Notes: generated by a model not told the origin, from the letters alone. DNA of 58,699 nucleotides from an uncultured Microbacterium sp. (GCA_913774845.1 CAJYJO010000008.1:1-58699), one strand, 5' to 3'; numbered from the stretch's first letter, positions 1 to 7,228 are shown. Translations and numbers: made by a program.

Positions 1-87
1 CCCGAGGCCCTCGCCTTCGTGCGCAAGCTCGGCGAGATCACCCCGCCGCACCAGCTCTTCGACGCCGCGTTCTCGAACAAGGGCTGA
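1..87 (+). CDS. C-terminal 28 residues of an unidentified protein (truncated by window start)
   Basis: An open frame runs from base 1 to the TGA at 85-87 and ends with residues FDAAFSNKG. The codons have the G/C-ending third positions seen throughout the window. A GTG-started remnant begins 4 nt later, so the two probably belonged to one operon. The fragment is too short to name. The neighbouring sugar-catabolic genes suggest a sugar oxidoreductase, isomerase or binding protein, but this is inference only. Confidence 0.6.
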   Translation, partial: PEALAFVRKLGEITPPHQLFDAAFSNKG

Positions 88-91
88 TCCG

Positions 92-238
92 GTGATCGAC
101 GTCCTGATCCTCTCGGGGCACATGACCGTCCCGCGCGGCGTGGAGTGGGCCGCGACCGGCGACGTCACGCTCACCGGTCCCGACCGCCGCGGCGACCGCC
201 GCATCAACCCCTGGCCGTACTACAACGGCGAGGGGTGA
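92..238 (+). pseudogene. Probable internally deleted ThuA-family protein (48 codons left)
   Basis: The frame opens with GTG at 92 and reads MIDVLILSGH, which resembles the N-terminal beta strand of ThuA-domain proteins. It passes directly into GVEWAATGDVTL, which resembles the RGVEWAATG segment normally found at the C-terminus of the same family. ThuA-type proteins are usually about 210-250 residues, so the central part seems to be missing. ThuA-like proteins (glutamine-amidotransferase-like fold) often accompany Gfo/Idh dehydrogenases and sugar isomerases in sugar clusters, which fits this location. It could instead be a real short peptide. The family assignment comes from recognising the two end motifs by eye. 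Confidence 0.45.
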
Positions 239-254
239 CGCGGGCGCGTCCGGG

Positions 255-348
255 CGGCGCCGGCGGCGCGCGAGAAACGCTGCGGAGCGCGGTGCGCGGT
301 GCGCGCGGGCGTCGGTGCGGCGCCGGCGGCGCGCGAGAAACGCTGCGG
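255..348. repeat. Perfect 31-bp direct repeat (255-285 and 318-348)
   Basis: The 31 nt at 255-285 recur exactly at 318-348, separated by 32 nt of GC-rich sequence. The 3' part of each copy is the GAGAAACGC end and the next bases of the 65-nt palindromic element at 335-399. The upstream copy is therefore a partial duplication of the left end of that element. The repeat lies in the 239-564 gap, where I see no gene. Confidence 0.85.
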
Positions 349-399
349 CGAGTGAGACACGCCTTAGCGCGCCGTGTCTCACTCGCGAGGGCGTTTATC
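335..399. repeat. 65-nt palindromic element, family A copy 1 (most symmetric copy)
   Basis: The unit has outer arms GAGAAACGC (335-343) and GCGTTTATC (391-399). Perfect 14-nt inner arms lie at 348-361 and 373-386 (GCGAGTGAGACACG and its complement), around an 11-nt centre. Layout is 27 + 11 + 27 nt. The same 65-nt layout recurs at 24261, 24389, 25582 and 25699, with a decayed copy at 24530. No reading frame is conserved between copies, so this is an intergenic palindromic repeat rather than a gene. Confidence 0.85.
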
Positions 400-489
400 G
401 ATGGAGGAAGGGCGAGCATGACCGGCCTCGGGATCCCCGGGGTCGGCGGCATCGCGGAGCGCGCCGCCCCGCTGACCCCGCGCCGGAAG

Positions 490-553
490 GCGTGAGTCGC
501 CAAGATGTGTCGCTTCTCGGCATGCCGAGGCGACAGATCCTGGCGACTCACGC
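490..553. repeat. Near-perfect 64-nt hairpin, family D; likely end of the minus-strand operon
   Basis: The arms at 490-513 and 530-553 are 24 nt each and complementary at 22 positions. The loop contains CTCGGCATGCCGAG, itself a perfect palindrome. The hairpin begins 11 nt past the stop of the minus-strand isomerase gene and can act as its terminator or mRNA end-stabiliser. A partial copy (GCGTGAGTCGCC followed by a GTCGCTTC-like segment) overlaps the stop codon of hrpA at 47495-47469. Two occurrences at gene ends suggest a REP-like family. Confidence 0.8.
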
Positions 554-564
554 GCGGGGCGGGC

Positions 565-1536
565 TCAGCCCAGCAGGGGGCGCAGCACCTTCTGCACGTA
601 CCAGCCGGCGACCATCGTGCTCTCGGCGGGGTGCGGGCTCTGGTCGGACTCCACGACGATCCAGCCGCGGTAGCCGTGCTCGGCCAGGGCCCGGACGAAG
701 CCCTCGAAGTCGACCAGGGCACGCTCGTCGCTCGGCTCGTAGAACCAGCGGAGGATCTTGCGCGACCCGCCCTCGGTGCGGATGAACTGCTCGGCGTGCG
801 GCGTCGACGCCTCGGCGTCGTCGACCGTCTCGCGCGCGTCCTTCAACTGCACGTGCACGACGCGGTCGGCGTACTGCCGATACAGCTCGACGGGGTCGAT
901 CCCCGCGATCGCGAGCTCGGCGGTGTCGATCGCGAGGCCGACGGTGTCGGCATCCGTCGCCGCCAGCAGACGATGGATGCCATCGCCCAGGCGCAGCGCC
1001 GAGAGGAAGTCGACGTGCAGCCCGAGGGCGATCCCGTCCGCCGCGATCGCTGCGCCGACGCTGTTCCACAGGGTCGCCAGCACCCCGATCTGCTCGCCGG
1101 AGAGCGCGCCCGTCTGCCACGCCGACGGCGCCGCTCGCACGACCAGCACGCTGCCCCCGAGGCGGCGCAGGGCGTCGGCGAACCACCGGGCGGTGCGCAC
1201 GATCTGCTCGACCGACGCCGGGTCGAGGGGGTCGGGTCCGCGGCCCATCTCGACCTCGAAGCCGACGGACGGGTCGTAGACGTAGCTGCTCACGGCGTCG
1301 ATCGCGCACGAAGACAGGAACTCCCCGAACGCCTCGACCGAGCCGTAGAGGTCGGCGAGCTGCTGCGGCGTTCCGAGCGGCTCCCAGGCCCCGAAGCTCT
1401 CGGCCGTCAACTCGACGCCGGAGAACCCACTGATGGATGCCGTCTTGAAGGCGCGTTCGTGCTCGCGTTTGCGCACGAACGAGTCGATGTTGGTGTCCCA
1501 CTGGTTGATGGCGTAGGCCCAGCGCACGTCGCTCAT
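565..1536 (-). CDS. Xylose-isomerase-like TIM-barrel protein (sugar phosphate isomerase/epimerase family)
   Basis: This 323-residue protein has the AP-endonuclease-2 / xylose-isomerase-like TIM-barrel pattern. Candidate metal-binding segments are LHVD, AIDTAE, VHVQLKD and VVESD, in the usual order. Its last ~40 residues (GYRGWIVVESD, then ...STMVAGWY) match the upstream neighbour closely, so the two are paralogues. The ATG at 1536 overlaps the upstream TGA (ATGA), indicating translational coupling; an ATG-less extension upstream was not used. In known C-glycoside deglycosidases the alpha subunit has this fold and binds a divalent metal. This protein or its paralogue could be that subunit, the other acting as a sugar epimerase or dehydratase. 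Fold is confident, substrate is inferred. Confidence 0.85.
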   Translation of the reverse strand: MSDVRWAYAINQWDTNIDSFVRKREHERAFKTASISGFSGVELTAESFGAWEPLGTPQQLADLYGSVEAFGEFLSSCAIDAVSSYVYDPSVGFEVEMGRGPDPLDPASVEQIVRTARWFADALRRLGGSVLVVRAAPSAWQTGALSGEQIGVLATLWNSVGAAIAADGIALGLHVDFLSALRLGDGIHRLLAATDADTVGLAIDTAELAIAGIDPVELYRQYADRVVHVQLKDARETVDDAEASTPHAEQFIRTEGGSRKILRWFYEPSDERALVDFEGFVRALAEHGYRGWIVVESDQSPHPAESTMVAGWYVQKVLRPLLG

Positions 1537-2492
1537 CGCGCGACCTCCTCGGTGTAGATGCCGTCCAGCACGTTCTTGGCGTACCACCGCGAGATCGCGG
1601 TGCTCTCGGCGTAGTCACCGCCGAGCTTGTCGGCTTTGTCATGCTCGACGCTGATCCAGCCGGTGTACCCGTGGTCGCGCACCGAGCGCATCATCGCCTC
1701 GAAGTCGACGAGCCCCTCGTCGGTGCCCATCTCGTAGAACCACTTCTCGGTCGTCTTCGCCGAGACCTCGGCATCCGGGAACATCCGGTAGTCGTCGTTG
1801 ACGTCTTTGTGGCGGGTGTCCTTGAAGTGGAAGCCCGTCACGCGCTCGTGGTGCTTCTCGTACACGTCGACCGGGTCGACGTCGGCGATGCAGTGCTGCG
1901 CGGTGTCGACGAAGAACTTCACGTAGCGCGGGTCGGCGTACGCGTAGAAGCGGTCGATCTGGTCGCGCGTGCGGATGCCGGCGTAGAACTCGTGGTGGCA
2001 GGTGAGGTTGACGCCGTACTGCTGCGTGAGCTCGCCGACCTTGCCCCAGATGTCGGCCGCATGCTTGAGGCCGTCGTCGGGCACGCCGGCCTCGTCGAAG
2101 TACCGCGAGCCGGGCATGACGATGATGTTGTCGAGCTGGATGCCCGACCACATGTCGAGCGTCCGCTGGAAGTCCTCGAGGATCGTGCCGTGGGTGGCCG
2201 GCACCTCGGGGGCGTAGCGATCGGGCGAGTAATAGACCCCGTGGAACGTGTTGACGATGCGCTCGAGGCCCTGCTCCTGCACGAACTCCTGGTAGTTCGC
2301 CACCGAGCCGTACTGCTCGAAGATCTGCCAGATGCGGAAGTCGAAGGTGTCGATCGCGTCGAAGCCGACGGCGGCGACCTGCTGCAGGAAGCGCTTCATC
2401 GCCAGCCTGGACTGCCATTGGTCGTAGGGTCCGGCGGGTCCTTGGGCCCGCCAATGGTCCATGTAGCTCCACTTGATAGGTCGGTCGGTCAT
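1533..2492 (-). CDS. Xylose-isomerase-like TIM-barrel protein; candidate C-glycoside deglycosidase alpha subunit
   Basis: The 319-residue protein starts at MTDRPIKWSYMDHW. It shows the xylose-isomerase-like barrel with putative metal ligands in CHHEF, FFVDTAQH, GFHFKDTRH and WISVEHD. The start at 2492 was chosen because ATG overlaps the stop of the preceding gene (ATGA) and the family motif begins immediately after it. It is the third gene after the beta-like subunit at 3496. Described C-glycoside deglycosidases (DgpBC, DfgAB and CarBC types) pair a barrel alpha subunit of roughly this size with a small beta subunit. Which of the two paralogous barrels here is the partner cannot be decided by reading. 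Alternative role: ketosugar isomerase or epimerase acting on the released 3-ketosugar. Confidence 0.85.
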   Translation of the reverse strand: MTDRPIKWSYMDHWRAQGPAGPYDQWQSRLAMKRFLQQVAAVGFDAIDTFDFRIWQIFEQYGSVANYQEFVQEQGLERIVNTFHGVYYSPDRYAPEVPATHGTILEDFQRTLDMWSGIQLDNIIVMPGSRYFDEAGVPDDGLKHAADIWGKVGELTQQYGVNLTCHHEFYAGIRTRDQIDRFYAYADPRYVKFFVDTAQHCIADVDPVDVYEKHHERVTGFHFKDTRHKDVNDDYRMFPDAEVSAKTTEKWFYEMGTDEGLVDFEAMMRSVRDHGYTGWISVEHDKADKLGGDYAESTAISRWYAKNVLDGIYTEEVAR

Positions 2493-3499
2493 TGCGTGCT
2501 CGCTCTCTGAAGAGGGGCGGATGGGTGACGGTCGGAGAGGGCGCCGGCGGCCAACGAGAGGTGACGCGAGGTCATCTCCCACGGGTCGTCGTCGAGCCAC
2601 TCCTGGCCGCCCCACTCGCTGCAGAGCGTGCCGGTGAAGCCCGTCGCGGCGAGGGCATCGCCCACGTCGCGAAGGGGGTCGGAGATCCGGTCGTCGGCAT
2701 CGTCGAGGTCCCAGAACTTCAGGTGCACGGCACCGAGAAGAGGGAGGACGGATGCCAGATCGGAAGCCCGTGCGCGTCCGAAGCGCACGAGCAGGTTCAT
2801 GGAGAGCGTGTGCACGGGCCCCGGGACACCGCCGGTGCGCAGGAGATCGATGACGGCGTCGTGGGTCTCGGGATCGCGCCAGTCGTCGCGCAGTCGACGG
2901 AGCAGATCGGGCCGGATGCCGCTGCGCTCGAGCCGCTCGAGGTAGGTCACCGGAAGCGCTGGCATGAGCATGCTGATGTCGAGCAGCAGTCGCACGTGCG
3001 GGGTGTCGAGCTTCGCGATGCGGTCGTAGTCCGCCGGGCGCGCGTCGGGCGTCTCGTGGCCCTGAGCCTCCTCGAAGAGCACGAGGTCGAGCTCTTCGAG
3101 CAGGGGGACGAGGCCGTCGAGGAGCGACCCGGCCTGACCGATCGGCAGGCGGACGCCCGTGGCGCCGACGGCGGCCGCCGCGCGCAGCTGCGGTTCGAGG
3201 AACGCTCGGCGCTCGGCATCCGTCCGCCGTCGTCCGCGGTCGTACTCATCGATGCTCACGCCGACGATGCTGACGCGCCCGCCCGCGGCGGCGAGCCGGT
3301 CGCGGAACGCCTCGACCTCGCGCATCGGCGGTGCGGGGAACCCGCGCCACATCTGACCGAGCTCGACCTCGATGGTCGACGCGATGCCCTGGTCGACGAG
3401 GGTCAGCGCGAGGTCGGGGGCCGTGCGCTCGGCACGGATGACCGCGGGGGTGAGGTTGAAGGCGCTCGCGGACAGGGTCCAGCCGTCGGGCACGCTCAC
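2489..3499 (-). CDS. Divergent TIM-barrel isomerase-like protein
   Basis: This 336-residue protein starts with GTG at 3499, overlapping the TGA of the beta-like gene (GTGA). It has barrel-like segments such as STIEVELGQMW, GVRLPIG, LVLFEEAQGHE, VRLLLDISM, VHLKFWDL and TLCSEWGGQEW. It is only distantly similar to the two barrels downstream and lacks their shared C-terminal motif. Related proteins are usually annotated as sugar phosphate isomerase/epimerase family. Its position between the beta-like subunit and the other two barrels suggests a step on the oxidised sugar. The exact reaction is unknown. Confidence 0.75.
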   Translation of the reverse strand: MSVPDGWTLSASAFNLTPAVIRAERTAPDLALTLVDQGIASTIEVELGQMWRGFPAPPMREVEAFRDRLAAAGGRVSIVGVSIDEYDRGRRRTDAERRAFLEPQLRAAAAVGATGVRLPIGQAGSLLDGLVPLLEELDLVLFEEAQGHETPDARPADYDRIAKLDTPHVRLLLDISMLMPALPVTYLERLERSGIRPDLLRRLRDDWRDPETHDAVIDLLRTGGVPGPVHTLSMNLLVRFGRARASDLASVLPLLGAVHLKFWDLDDADDRISDPLRDVGDALAATGFTGTLCSEWGGQEWLDDDPWEMTSRHLSLAAGALSDRHPSAPLQRASTQ

Positions 3500-3909
3500 G
3501 CGGCTTCTCCGACGTCGAGCGAGACGGTCGCGGCGGTGGCGCCCGTCTCGAGGGTCCGCGTGACGGCGAACGGCAGACGCAGGGGAGCGTCGGGGCCCGC
3601 GGGCAGGTACGGGATCTCGAGCCGGAACGACACCGACACCTCATGGATGCCGGGGGCCACGGCATCCGGGACCTCCAGGACCACACGGTCCTGCAGGTAC
3701 CACCAACCGTCTTCGTCGGTGAGCGCTGCGACGGGCACCCGACGCCCGCCGAGGGCGACGGTGGGCTCGAAGCGGTGGCCGTCGATCACGACCGCGACCT
3801 CGAACAGGCTCGCGAGGGGGAGCGAGCGGATCCAGGGCAGCGAGAGACGCACCTCGGTTGCGCCGTCGGCGGCGCGCAGAGCGTCGTCGCGGAGAGCGGG
3901 AAGGGTCAT
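3496..3909 (-). CDS. C-glycoside deglycosidase beta-subunit-like protein (CGDB / DUF6379 type)
   Basis: A 137-residue beta-rich protein. Recognisable features are WIRSLPLASLFEVAVVIDGH near residue 25, DGWWYLQDRVVLEV near 70 and GIHEVSVSFRLEIPYLP near 90. These match the pattern of small C-glycoside deglycosidase beta subunits, which pack against a TIM-barrel alpha subunit and help cleave the C-C bond of a 3-keto-C-glycoside. It is the first structural gene of the minus-strand operon and overlaps the next gene by 4 nt. The start at 3909 is an ATG with a weak GAGGAC about 13 nt upstream; a GTG at 3939 is possible. The family call is from memory of the motif and was not searched. Confidence 0.72.
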   Translation of the reverse strand: MTLPALRDDALRAADGATEVRLSLPWIRSLPLASLFEVAVVIDGHRFEPTVALGGRRVPVAALTDEDGWWYLQDRVVLEVPDAVAPGIHEVSVSFRLEIPYLPAGPDAPLRLPFAVTRTLETGATAATVSLDVGEAA

Positions 3910-3967
3910 GGCGGGGCACGTCCTCGTGTCGCAGCGCACCCTACGGCGCGCTTCCGCTCATAACATA

Positions 3968-3981
3968 CCGACTAATGTCGG
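3968..3981. promoter_or_regulatory. Palindromic operator CCGAC-TAAT-GTCGG upstream of the deglycosidase operon
   Basis: The 5-bp arms are perfect around a 4-nt centre. Read on the minus strand the site is CCGACATTAGTCGG followed by TATGTT, a plausible -10 placed as at the 14527 promoter. It lies between the ROK gene stop and the start of the beta-like gene. The same palindrome occurs at 7302 and 14512, so it is probably the binding site of one common regulator. Confidence 0.7.
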
Positions 3982-3983
3982 AA

Positions 3984-5264
3984 TTAGGAAGAAGGAGAGC
4001 CGCTCAACCCGTGGACTGCGGCGACCGTCGGGCGCCCCTCGCCGAACCACCGGGGCAGGCTCACCTCGAACAGCTGCTCGAGGGCGAGGTCGACGCCGCC
4101 GCGCACCGGCTCGCGCGTGTCGTTCTCGCTCGTCTTGATGAGGAGATCGCGCGTGGCCAGGGGGAGCGACAGCTCGTAGACGCGGTGGCGCACCTCGGCG
4201 AGGAACAGCTCGCCCGTGGAGGCGACGGCTCCGCCGATGACGATGAGGCTCGGATTGAACATGTTCACGAGCGCGGCGACGGCCTCGCCGACCTGCCGGG
4301 CCGACGCCTGGACGAGCGAGGTGGCGAGAGCGTCGCCCCGGCTGGCCGCGAGGGTGATCGTCTCGAGGTTCAGGGTGTCGCCCTCGGCGACGCGGTCGGC
4401 GAGGGCTCCGGTGGCGCCCCCCTCGATCGCGGCGCGCGCGTCGCGCACGAGCGCCCATCCTCCGGCGACCGCCTCGAGGCAGCCGATCTTGCCGCAGCGG
4501 CAGACGTGCTCCGCCCCCGGAACCCGCACGTGGCCCATGTCGCCGGCCGCGCCGTTCGCCCCGCGATGCAGACGTCCGTGCGAGACGAGCCCGGCGCCGA
4601 TGCCCGTGCCGACCTTGCAGTAGATGAGGTCGACGCCCTCGTCGCGCCGTCGCGCGCGCTCGCCGGCGGCGAGGAGGTTCACGTCGTTGTCGACCCAGAC
4701 GGGGGCGTCGTAGCGCGTCTCGAACGCACCGCGGACGTCGAAGCCGTTCCAACCGGGCATGATCGGCGGGGCGACGGGACGACCCGTCTCGAAGTCGACG
4801 GGGCCCGGCAGGCCCACCACGATCGCCCACACGGGGGTGCCGTCGCCCGCGGCGAGGAGGTCGTCGACCATTCCGGTCGCGGTGGCCAGGGTCTCTTCCG
4901 GGCCGCGCGAGATGTCCCAGGCGCGGTGGCCCTCGTCGAGGATCTCTCCCTCGAGGTCGGTGACGCCGACGTGGATGTGCTGGCCGCCGAGCGCGCAGAC
5001 GACGATGCGTCCGCGTTCGGCGCGGAAACGCAGGGTGCGCGGGGCGCGTCCTCCGGAGGAGGGGGCGTATTCGGCGTCTTCGAGGAACCCCATCTCGACC
5101 GCGCGGTCGACGCGCTGGGCGACGACGCCGCGGCCCAGGCCCGTCACGCGGCCGATCTCGGGGCGGGTCACGGCCTCGCCGAGGCGCACCATGTTCACGA
5201 TGCGCAGCAGACTCGTCACCTCGTCGGTCTGCGCGCCGAAGCGGAGGGTGGAGACGTTCGCCAT
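3984..5264 (-). CDS. ROK-family transcriptional regulator with N-terminal HTH
   Basis: A 426-residue protein. The N-terminal winged-HTH region (VTRPEIGRVTGLGRGVVAQRV, about residues 32-52) is followed by a ROK sugar-kinase-like domain with GLPGPVD, WVDNDVN, GTGIGAGLV and the zinc-binding signature CRCGKIGCLE. ROK regulators of the NagC/XylR/Mlc type bind DNA and sense a sugar. The start at MANVSTLRF was chosen because upstream codons lack family character. It is the only classical regulator inside the catabolic region, so it is the leading candidate for controlling the sugar genes, possibly through the 3968/7302/14512 sites. That link is inference. It is transcribed divergently from the Gfo/Idh gene at 5376. 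Confidence 0.92.
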   Translation of the reverse strand: MANVSTLRFGAQTDEVTSLLRIVNMVRLGEAVTRPEIGRVTGLGRGVVAQRVDRAVEMGFLEDAEYAPSSGGRAPRTLRFRAERGRIVVCALGGQHIHVGVTDLEGEILDEGHRAWDISRGPEETLATATGMVDDLLAAGDGTPVWAIVVGLPGPVDFETGRPVAPPIMPGWNGFDVRGAFETRYDAPVWVDNDVNLLAAGERARRRDEGVDLIYCKVGTGIGAGLVSHGRLHRGANGAAGDMGHVRVPGAEHVCRCGKIGCLEAVAGGWALVRDARAAIEGGATGALADRVAEGDTLNLETITLAASRGDALATSLVQASARQVGEAVAALVNMFNPSLIVIGGAVASTGELFLAEVRHRVYELSLPLATRDLLIKTSENDTREPVRGGVDLALEQLFEVSLPRWFGEGRPTVAAVHGLSGSPSS

Positions 5265-5332
5265 GCGTTGATCTTCACACAAGGCGAAGCCGGACCAGGC
5301 GTTTTCCCCACATCTATGGTTCATTAGTCTCA

Positions 5333-5359
5333 CACTTCAGCGGCATTCGTGCTGAAGTG
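5333..5359. promoter_or_regulatory. 9-bp perfect inverted repeat in the ROK/Gfo-Idh divergent region
   Basis: CACTTCAGC (5333-5341) and GCTGAAGTG (5351-5359) are perfect complements separated by 9 nt. The site ends 4-5 nt before the GAAGGAG ribosome-binding site of the dehydrogenase gene. It could be an operator for the divergent pair or a leader hairpin. Its sequence differs from the CCGAC-N4-GTCGG sites, so a second regulator or ROK autoregulation is possible. Confidence 0.55.
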
Positions 5360-5375
5360 GCGCGAAGGAGCGAGC

Positions 5376-6422
5376 ATGACGTGGGGTGTGGGCATCATCG
5401 GGTCCGGGCCGGGGGTCGCGGCGCTCCACGCGCCGACGCTCACGCGCACGGGCGGCGACTTCCGTCTCGTCCACGTGAGCGATGCGGGAAGCGGTCGTGC
5501 CGCGACGATCGCCGAGCGCTTCGGTGCGCGCTCCTCCGCGGGAATCGAGGCGCTCCTCGCCGATCCCGAGGTCGACGTGGTCGCGGTGTGCAGCCCGCCG
5601 GCCCTGCACGCGGCGCACGTGCGCGCGAGTCTCGCCGCCGGACGACGAGCGATCTTCTGCGAGAAGCCGCTGGCCGACACGGCCGAGGAGGCCGACCGGC
5701 TCGTGGCCGAGTGCGCGGCCGTCGGCGCGCTCCTTGTCGTCGGCACGAACCACCTCTTCGACCCTGCGTGGGTGCGCGCGACTCATCACCTCGCTGCCCT
5801 CGACGGGCGTATCTCCTCGGTCACGGTGACCCTCTGCCTCTCGCCGAACGATCGCTACCACGCGCTCACGATGGGCGAGCCCCTTCCCGCGGGGAGGCCG
5901 CCGCAGCGCCCGCCGCTCGACCTCGACGATCCGGCGCAGAGCGCGGGCATCGTGCGTCAGCTCGTCGCCGGCCTCGGGGTGCACGACCTCCCTCTCGTGC
6001 GCGATCTCGCCCCCGAGGCCCCCGAGCTGGTGTGGGCGCGAGCCGTCCCGCCCATCGGCTTCGACCTGGGCTTCCAAGCCGGTGAGGCGCTCGTGCGATT
6101 CACGGCCGTGATGCTCCCCGACGGTGCCGATTCGCTCTGGCGCGTGGGGGTCACCACCGCCGGTGCCCGCATCGAGGTGGAGTTCCCGCCGCCGTTCGTG
6201 CATGTCGGCGGTGCTCGCACGACCGTCCGCGATGCGCAGGGAGTGCACACGGTGTACCCGAGCGACCGCCGCGACGGCTATGAGGTCGAGTGGCGGGCCC
6301 TCGCCGCCCTGCTGCGCGGGGAGGCGGCGATGGAGTATGACGAGCTTCGAGCGGACGCGGCCTTCGTGCTGGCGATCGCCGACCAGGCGGCGGCGGTCGT
6401 GCGGGCGGGCGGGCAGCGATGA
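5376..6422 (+). CDS. Gfo/Idh/MocA-family NAD(P)-dependent sugar oxidoreductase
   Basis: A 348-residue protein with an N-terminal Rossmann fold (VGIIGSGPGVAALHAP, about residues 4-19), the SPPALHAAHV segment and the family signature FCEKPLADTAEEA near residue 95. The C-terminal half has the expected beta-sheet region. Family members oxidise or reduce sugars and cyclitols, often at C3, and some interconvert 3-ketosugars. The ATG at 5376 follows GAAGGAG by 6 nt. The gene overlaps the next by 4 nt. In this context it may process the 3-keto or anhydro sugar released after C-glycoside cleavage; the substrate is unproven. Confidence 0.88.
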   Translation: MTWGVGIIGSGPGVAALHAPTLTRTGGDFRLVHVSDAGSGRAATIAERFGARSSAGIEALLADPEVDVVAVCSPPALHAAHVRASLAAGRRAIFCEKPLADTAEEADRLVAECAAVGALLVVGTNHLFDPAWVRATHHLAALDGRISSVTVTLCLSPNDRYHALTMGEPLPAGRPPQRPPLDLDDPAQSAGIVRQLVAGLGVHDLPLVRDLAPEAPELVWARAVPPIGFDLGFQAGEALVRFTAVMLPDGADSLWRVGVTTAGARIEVEFPPPFVHVGGARTTVRDAQGVHTVYPSDRRDGYEVEWRALAALLRGEAAMEYDELRADAAFVLAIADQAAAVVRAGGQR

Positions 6423-7141
6423 GCGCCGTGCGCACCGATCTGGCCGCCTATCGCGCGGCCGTGGCCGAGCTCGCCCCGCGCGCGCGGCCGGGTGAGGGGA
6501 TCGACGCGATCCGCGTGGTCGAGGGGCGGGGCACCTGGTGGGAGCAGCTGGAGAGGGCGGCGGCGTTCATCGTCGACGAGCCCGACCCCGCTCCGGCTGC
6601 GGTGCACGAGCGCCTCGCCGGACTCGCCGTGCCGGTCGTCGTCGTGCGCCGACGTCTTCGCCCCGACGTCGTCGCCGACGCGATCAGCGCGTTCGCGACC
6701 CCGCGGCACGTCGTCGTGGACGCGTGGGGCGGACGGACGGATGCCGCGACGGTGCTGCGTGACGCGGTGGGCTGGGCGCGCGTGCTCACCGGCGGCCCCG
6801 TGCGTGCCTTCGCGAGAGCCGACACCGAACGCGCGACGACCCTCGCCGTGCGAAGCGAGACCGGGGTGGAGGCGAGCATCACCCGCGCGGTCGGCGGCGG
6901 CGTGGGCGCGGCGCTCACCGCGACGGCGCTCGGACCGCGGCGCGTCGAGGTGCGCGTCGACAGCGGCTCGCCGCTGCACGAGGTCTCTATCGATGACGAG
7001 GAGGGTCGCCGTACGGCCCGCGTGCGCCGCGAATCCCCGGAGCGTCTGGCCCTGCGCCGCCTCCTGGATGCCCGCGAGGGTGCCGCGCTGAGCGACCTCT
7101 CCGATCTCGCCGCCGATGACGCCGCCGCAACTCTCTCCTGA
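6419..7141 (+). CDS. Unrecognised 240-residue protein coupled to the Gfo/Idh gene
   Basis: The ATG overlaps the upstream stop (ATGA), so it is translationally coupled to the dehydrogenase. I do not recognise the family. Visible features are an RVVEGRGTWWEQLERAA segment near the N-terminus, alternating hydrophobic strands (VPVVVVRRRL, RHVVVDAWGG) and a charged C-terminal helix. There is no clear Rossmann GxGxxG motif, signal peptide or membrane segment. It could be a degenerate oxidoreductase partner that lost its cofactor domain, or a subunit. Codon use matches its neighbours. Confidence 0.8.
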   Translation: MSAVRTDLAAYRAAVAELAPRARPGEGIDAIRVVEGRGTWWEQLERAAAFIVDEPDPAPAAVHERLAGLAVPVVVVRRRLRPDVVADAISAFATPRHVVVDAWGGRTDAATVLRDAVGWARVLTGGPVRAFARADTERATTLAVRSETGVEASITRAVGGGVGAALTATALGPRRVEVRVDSGSPLHEVSIDDEEGRRTARVRRESPERLALRRLLDAREGAALSDLSDLAADDAAATLS

Positions 7142-7151
7142 CGTTGCCCGG

Positions 7152-7228
7152 CGATGCATGTCCCACTTGTGGTGGGTCGGATGCCGCCCAGGTGTCCACT
7201 TTTGGGGCATGCACCGCCAAAAAGGGGA
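7152..7228. repeat. Family B palindromic element (GTCCCAC / CCACTTTT type)
   Basis: In the 7142-7363 gap, GCATGTCCCAC begins at 7155 and a second arm pair follows: GTCCACTTTTGG (7194-7205) against CCAAAAAGGGGAC (7217-7229). The pair forms an imperfect hairpin with a roughly 11-nt loop. Closely related GTCCCACTT ... GTCCCACTTTTTGCGGGTG ... GTGGGAC sequence lies inside hrpA at 49711-49782. This is probably a small dispersed palindromic repeat; it may also terminate the 5376-7141 transcript. Confidence 0.55.
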
